A stretch of 64,000 bases of DNA, taken from contig PUQB01000098.1 in the NCBI GenBank assembly GCA_003024785.1, forward strand, positions 179,239 through 243,238. The letters are read 5' to 3'. The notes beneath the pieces were generated by a model that worked only from the letters and a program-made list of their open reading frames with translations, was not told where the DNA came from and made no database searches. A program made the position numbers and the translations under genes. The DNA comes from Selaginella tamariscina. Its lineage: Eukaryota > Streptophyta > Lycopodiopsida > Selaginellales > Selaginellaceae. Positions 59,413 to 64,000 of the stretch are shown here, piece by piece. How positions within the stretch are numbered: position 1 is the first letter of the stretch; each line of letters begins with the position of its first letter.

Positions 59413-59980
59413 GGGACGTTTACCAACTCATAAACATATATGTTCTTGAGAATGGGGTTTGTTGGATGACCCAAACAACTGAGTCTAATTCTTTGTTTGG
59501 TTTCTGATATGGGATTTCATAAGAAAGCAAGTCGTGCAATCTATTTTCATACAAAGGTGCTTGCTTGGTGACACTCCATGTGGAACCAGGTAAGAACCCT
59601 AACATTATTAAAAGATTAATAATGTTGTTATTCATATTTAACTTAGTTTTAATTTGCAAATTACATATTACAAATTTATCGCTAGAAGTTCTAAAATTAC
59701 AATTTTACCCTTATAAGGTTTGAATATTACAAAAATACCCTTTCAACACCATTCAACTATAATAATCTAGAATATTTTACTCGTTAAGATATATTCAAGG
59801 GAAAAATAAATAAAATAAAAAGAAAACCAAAATAAATTAATCAAATTGGTTGTCAACAAGTCTATGAGCTATGTCCAACTTGATGGCATCACAATGGAAA
59901 TACCTCTTTTCTCAACCAATGTCTTTCATTCATACACGTTTTTTCTTTGGACAACTAAGAAGATGAGGTGCTCTCGGTGG
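59413..59980. other. AT-rich stretch, no gene accepted
   Basis: A 79-codon minus frame (59420-59659) has no recognisable features. Confidence 0.5.
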
Positions 59981-59989
59981 CTATGTATT

Positions 59990-61390
59990 ATCCTTGCAGA
60001 AACTCTTTAAATCAAAAGGATAAATAACACTTATATATGCCCCCATAATAAGCCTTAAGTGAGTAACACGGATGGGAGTAGAATTACACATGTTCCCTTT
60101 GAAACATAATAGCTACAATTCCATGAGCACATGAAATACCAATCTTCTGTCAACCAAAGCAAGAACAAATCTTTTTAGCAAGCTTCATAACTTGAACGTA
60201 GTGTCCTAAGTGAATCTCAAATAATGTCATATCAGTTGGACAAATAGTGTAGTAGTGTAGTAGCGCACAACTATATGCTTAAGCTTAACAATATTCACTA
60301 AACTAGTAAAAGCTATATCATTAGCATTATCCCAAGCTCTACACCCTTCAAATTGTTGCTTAAAGGACTAAGTCATCAACTTCAATATGATGACTTCTAA
60401 CATACCTAAGATTGACAACTCACAAATTATTGCTTAAAGGACCAAGTCATCAACTTCAATATGATGACTTCTAGCATACCTAAGAATATTATGACAACTC
60501 ACATTAAGAACCAAGCATTGATAGACTCTGTTGTATTGGACATCAGGTGTCCAAAACATTCTCCAAAAAAGAACAGTTGCCCAATGTCTTTTATTTATAA
60601 TAGATAACACCCATGAGATTGCATCTTCCTTTTTCCCATGCATTTCACTTATTACCTCCTTAAAAAAAAACTGGAGAAATAGCTTGAGCAACCTTTCATA
60701 AAAGATGAATAAGCTTAAACTTTTGAAGTCCTTACTAAAATTTTCCTTCAAATGTCTCATGCAATAATTATGTCCTTACTAAAATTATCATCAACAACAC
60801 CTTTTGTTGATTAAAAAGAAATGCCAAGCAACATTCATCGTTAATTACATCTTTTAAATATTAAAAAACCATTACCAATTTGTGTCGTTCTCAACATCAA
60901 CCACGCCAAATGCCAAATGATATAATGTTCCTTTCGCATCAACACCAGTAGTATGCCTTGAGATAAGTTCCATTTAATCTAATAAAAGGCTTACAACATG
61001 AAAAACTAGTTAAGCATACTTCAAAAGCAACGAACAACCATTTGAAGCACCTTATCTCATCTCTTTCTATTAATACTTTGCTCCCCATATTGCTTTTCAA
61101 AAGCTTATCACAGTACAAAGAGAGCTTCACATAAGCCTCTGCATGATTCCCATGAATCTCTTTAATTGCTTTTTATTTTCCCTTTCAAGCTCTCATGTAC
61201 AGTACATTAATATCATTTTCACGTTTAACATCCCGATCATGTTTCTCACCTTCAATTTTGGTTTTTCTACCAAGGTTTGTTGAAACCTATCAACAATCCA
61301 AATGAAGCTAACTTTTTTTTCCTCAAATGTGTAGTTCCCACATTAATGAAGATTGGTGAAGGTTCGAATCAAGTAAGTTAGCCCCCTTTT
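59990..61390 (-). pseudogene. MuDR-like (Mutator) transposase remnant
   Basis: On the minus strand, in order: SFSCCKPFIRLNGTYLKAYY (about 61010-60945), a broken HLAWLMLRT-like segment, MRHLKENFSKDFKSL (60760 down), FWTPDVQYNRVYQCLVLNVS, and a SWIM zinc finger CSCFG..KIGISCAHGI (about 60165-60115). This is the order of plant MULE transposases. The catalytic DGT is NGT here. Many stops; terminal inverted repeats were not found. Confidence 0.75.
60359..60508. repeat. Tandem duplication, two units of 75 bp, within the MULE remnant
   Basis: CTTAAAGGACTAAGTCATCA at 60359 recurs as CTTAAAGGACCAAGTCATCA at 60434, with following sequence alike. Confidence 0.9.
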
Positions 61391-62530
61391 AGAACTGATG
61401 TGTGCAACCTCTAAGGACAACCCTTACTATTATAAATTATAGTGCACCTTTTCCAATTCGATGCAATCACATGGAGTTCATGGTGATCATGGAATAGCAT
61501 TGATCATCTTTTACAACTCCTTGATATTGAAGTGATCTCGTATGGTAATCCCCATATAACACAAATCCCAATGCTTAATTAGCCCTAATCCCTAATACCA
61601 TTAGCCCCAAATTGAATAGAATATTCTAAATTATTTTAAAATAAGTAGAATATTTTAGATTATTCTAGTTGAAGTTGAGTAAATGTATTTTTATAATATT
61701 TAAGACTTTACTAGAAAATTGTAATTTTAGAATTTTCATGAGTAAATTTATAAATTTATAAAGTTTAAAGGGTACAAATGTAATTTTCCCTTTTAAATTT
61801 GAGTTTATCATTAAATTATATACAATAAAACACCATTATAAATTGCAATGTACCAATTCAGCTCACATGAGTAGATTAAGTAGTTATTATTTTGAATTTA
61901 AATCTTAACAAGTTTATTTTCATGGATAATATTTTAACAAGTCTGCTCCAAAGTTAAAGTATGGTATGGTGTAACTAGAGTTAGAAGAACTCATGAGTTC
62001 TTCCTTAAAGACAAATTAGTCGGAAAGCACTTGTTTCACTTTTAAGGTTTATAATAAATCAAGTCGTGGGAAAAAAAGTAGGCAAGATTCTAATTTTTAA
62101 GAAAGAAGATTCTTAAAATATTTGCTACTAGCAGTTTAAGACAAATATTATAAGAATATTTAGAATAGCTAGAGTTCATAATTATTGCCAGTAGCCTCTT
62201 TGTGTGGCATTCTTGTTTCAGTTTTGCAAAAAAAAATTGGGGCACAATGAAAAGCAACAGCAAACAAAGAAAGAGCAAAGTAAGAGCACTAAATTAGTAT
62301 TTTTTGAAGTAACAACAACATCAATTGAAAAAACTTCAGTAGGTAAAAAATGAACAAGAAGGAACAATAAAACATTAGTAAATCTAGAAAAAGTAGAAGA
62401 TCATAAATTAGAGGAGGCTAGAAATCTATAGAGAGGTGGATTTGTTTCCAAACTTTACAAAAAATTTGCATGTATCAAAACAAACCTCAACCAATCAAAT
62501 TGCCAGTTTCTAAAAGCAGTATGATAAAGA
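61391..62530. other. AT-rich intergenic stretch
   Basis: No protein-like frame recognised between the MULE and hAT remnants. Confidence 0.6.
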
Positions 62531-62539
62531 AGCAACAAA

Positions 62540-63985
62540 TATGAAGACTTCAACATTCAGGGAACATGCTATGAACATTAGCCACATGCATTTTGTTATA
62601 GTTACTAAGACAAAAGGTTCTTTTGGAGAAATATGTGACGAAGGCAAGACAAACAATAATTAGCAGATGGTCACTATGTTTAAAGTAGCTTGTTTCATTA
62701 CTAAAGAAGATCTTTTATACAACAAGTACCCTTCATTGTTGAAGCTAACAAAGAGTTTGGGTTGTACCATCCTTACAATGTACCACAATGATAAGGCATG
62801 CAAAAGGTTTGTTGATTCTATAAGTAGCTATTTGGAAAAACAAATCTTCAGCAAAATCAAACAAAGTGGTTGGTGGGGATTAATGATTAATGAGTGCACA
62901 AACATAGCATGCATTCAACATTTAATTTGCTATGTGACTTACATAAAAAAAACAAAGGTGAAACAAGTTGTCTTGGAATTGATTCCTTTAGAAACAACAA
63001 ATGCCTCAAGTTTAACAAAAGTAATTTTAAAAAGATTTAGATTGGATTTAAATAAATTTAATGGCTTTGGAAGTGATTGGGGCTTCAGTTATCATAGGCA
63101 AAAAAAGTGGTGTTGCCACAACGTTAAAGAAAGTAATCCTTTCTTAACCTCTTTTCATTGTGTGGCACATAGAAGTACTTTGTGTGTTGAAGATGCAGCA
63201 AAGGATAAAGCTTCTAAAGAAACTATGCAACAAATTGATAAGCTAGTTGTCAATTTTTTACATACAGTAGTAAACATATAATACATTTGAAGGAAGTACA
63301 AGTTGAATTTTCATAGTCACATAGAAGATTAAAGAATATTCAGAGTACAAATTGGCCTAGTCAACACACAACAATTGCTAAATTATGTGACAATTTTAAA
63401 CTTGTTATAGAAGTCTTCAAATCGAGGAAGTTTGAGCTTTATAAAAAGCTACATCAATTTTCAGTGATTTATATCTTACACTTTCCTCATAAATATTTTG
63501 AGACGTATCAATGAGTTAAATATGGCATTCCAAAAAAAATCTAGTCAACACATCTTTAATAGATGGATTAATGAAAGTAGCAACAAAACAAATTTAGTTT
63601 AAATTTCTAAAAGATTAATTTGATCTAAATGTATGTCAAATTGATAACAAAGGATACACCATCATACATGAATATGAACCTCCAAATGGCATCTAGCAAC
63701 ATTGAGAGGAGCTATCAAGGATAATTTTATAAAGGTTTAGAGATGCATAAGAGCTTGGATAGAAAGGAAGATTTAGAAACTCTCCAATTTTAAATGGATT
63801 TTGCTCAAGTGGTTGTATAAAACTTAGAGACTAGGTTTGAAGACACTAGCATATTCATTAATTGCAAGATTTTTTTTCTGGCTCACATGCCTAAAAGTAC
63901 GAAATTGTTACAGAAATTTAAAAAGATAAAGCTTACAAGAGGTTATGAATTTTATGGAGTTGACAAAGAGATTGAAGGTAAACAA
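62540..63985 (+). pseudogene. hAT-type transposase remnant (ZMYM/DUF4371-like), runs to the window edge
   Basis: An open 204-codon frame (62667-63281) starts after a lead-in containing STFREHAMNISHMH (about 62550), one frame over. It contains FSKIKQSGWWGLMINECTN and FHCVAHRSTLCVEDAAKD, the typical hAT core order with the conserved C..H..L near the H. After 63281 the remnant continues in other frames (RLKNIQSTNWPSQHTTIAKL, then AHMPKSTKLLQKFKK near the edge). Related plant genes are often annotated as ZNF862- or KIAA1586-like. No TIRs visible. Confidence 0.75.
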
Positions 63986-64000
63986 TTTCCTAACTCATTA

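Overview
The window looks like nuclear DNA of a land plant. It is AT-rich and full of dinucleotide microsatellites. It has short-exon genes with GT..AG introns, TATA boxes and AATAAA signals, plant-type zinc fingers (Dof), and a plant mix of transposons: Ty3/gypsy including a chromovirus, a Mutator-like element, hAT, and a MITE family. The species cannot be named from the sequence. The best gene, a FAN/NSMAF-type BEACH-WD40 gene, is of a kind I do not associate with flowering plants such as Arabidopsis, so a non-flowering lineage is possible but unproven.

Layout. 0-4.1 kb: remnants of two plus-strand genes (one perhaps methyltransferase-like, one an FCP1/HAD phosphatase-like gene) and a tandem duplication whose units end in a transposon terminal repeat. 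4.1-10.6 kb: a broken minus-strand ORF, a 330-bp direct repeat pair, and a large diverged inverted repeat enclosing a decayed gene. 11.7-19.95 kb: a 27-exon BEACH-WD40 gene, readable end to end but with several one-base breaks and one stop in its first two thirds. 20.8-25.2 kb: a decayed gypsy element. 26.5 kb: a compact intact gene for a secreted Gly/Cys-rich protein.

29-46.4 kb is a duplicated gene neighbourhood. An intact five-exon gene (30.75-31.89 kb) encodes a protein with two Dof-like zinc fingers in tandem. Around it lie truncated copies of its 5' end, intact and decayed copies of a small minus-strand gene, and four copies of one promoter module. Two copies of that module point at Dof 5' ends and two at the small gene. 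41.2 kb carries a Cys-pair protein exon. 46.4-53.1 kb has only weak ORFs, small tandem repeats and operator-like motifs.

53.16-59.41 kb is a nearly full-length chromovirus: two LTRs, gag, protease, RT/RNase H, integrase and chromodomain, broken by frameshifts. Its sequence suggests self-priming, because the 12 bases just downstream of the 5' LTR are complementary to the inferred transcript start. 60-61.4 kb is a minus-strand MuDR-like transposase remnant. 62.5-64 kb is a hAT transposase remnant that runs off the window.

A recurring theme is loss of exactly one base, often from a homopolymer (T6 to T5, CCC to CC, GGGG to GGG), in otherwise well conserved reading frames. This could be real decay or assembly error, and it decides whether the BEACH gene is functional.
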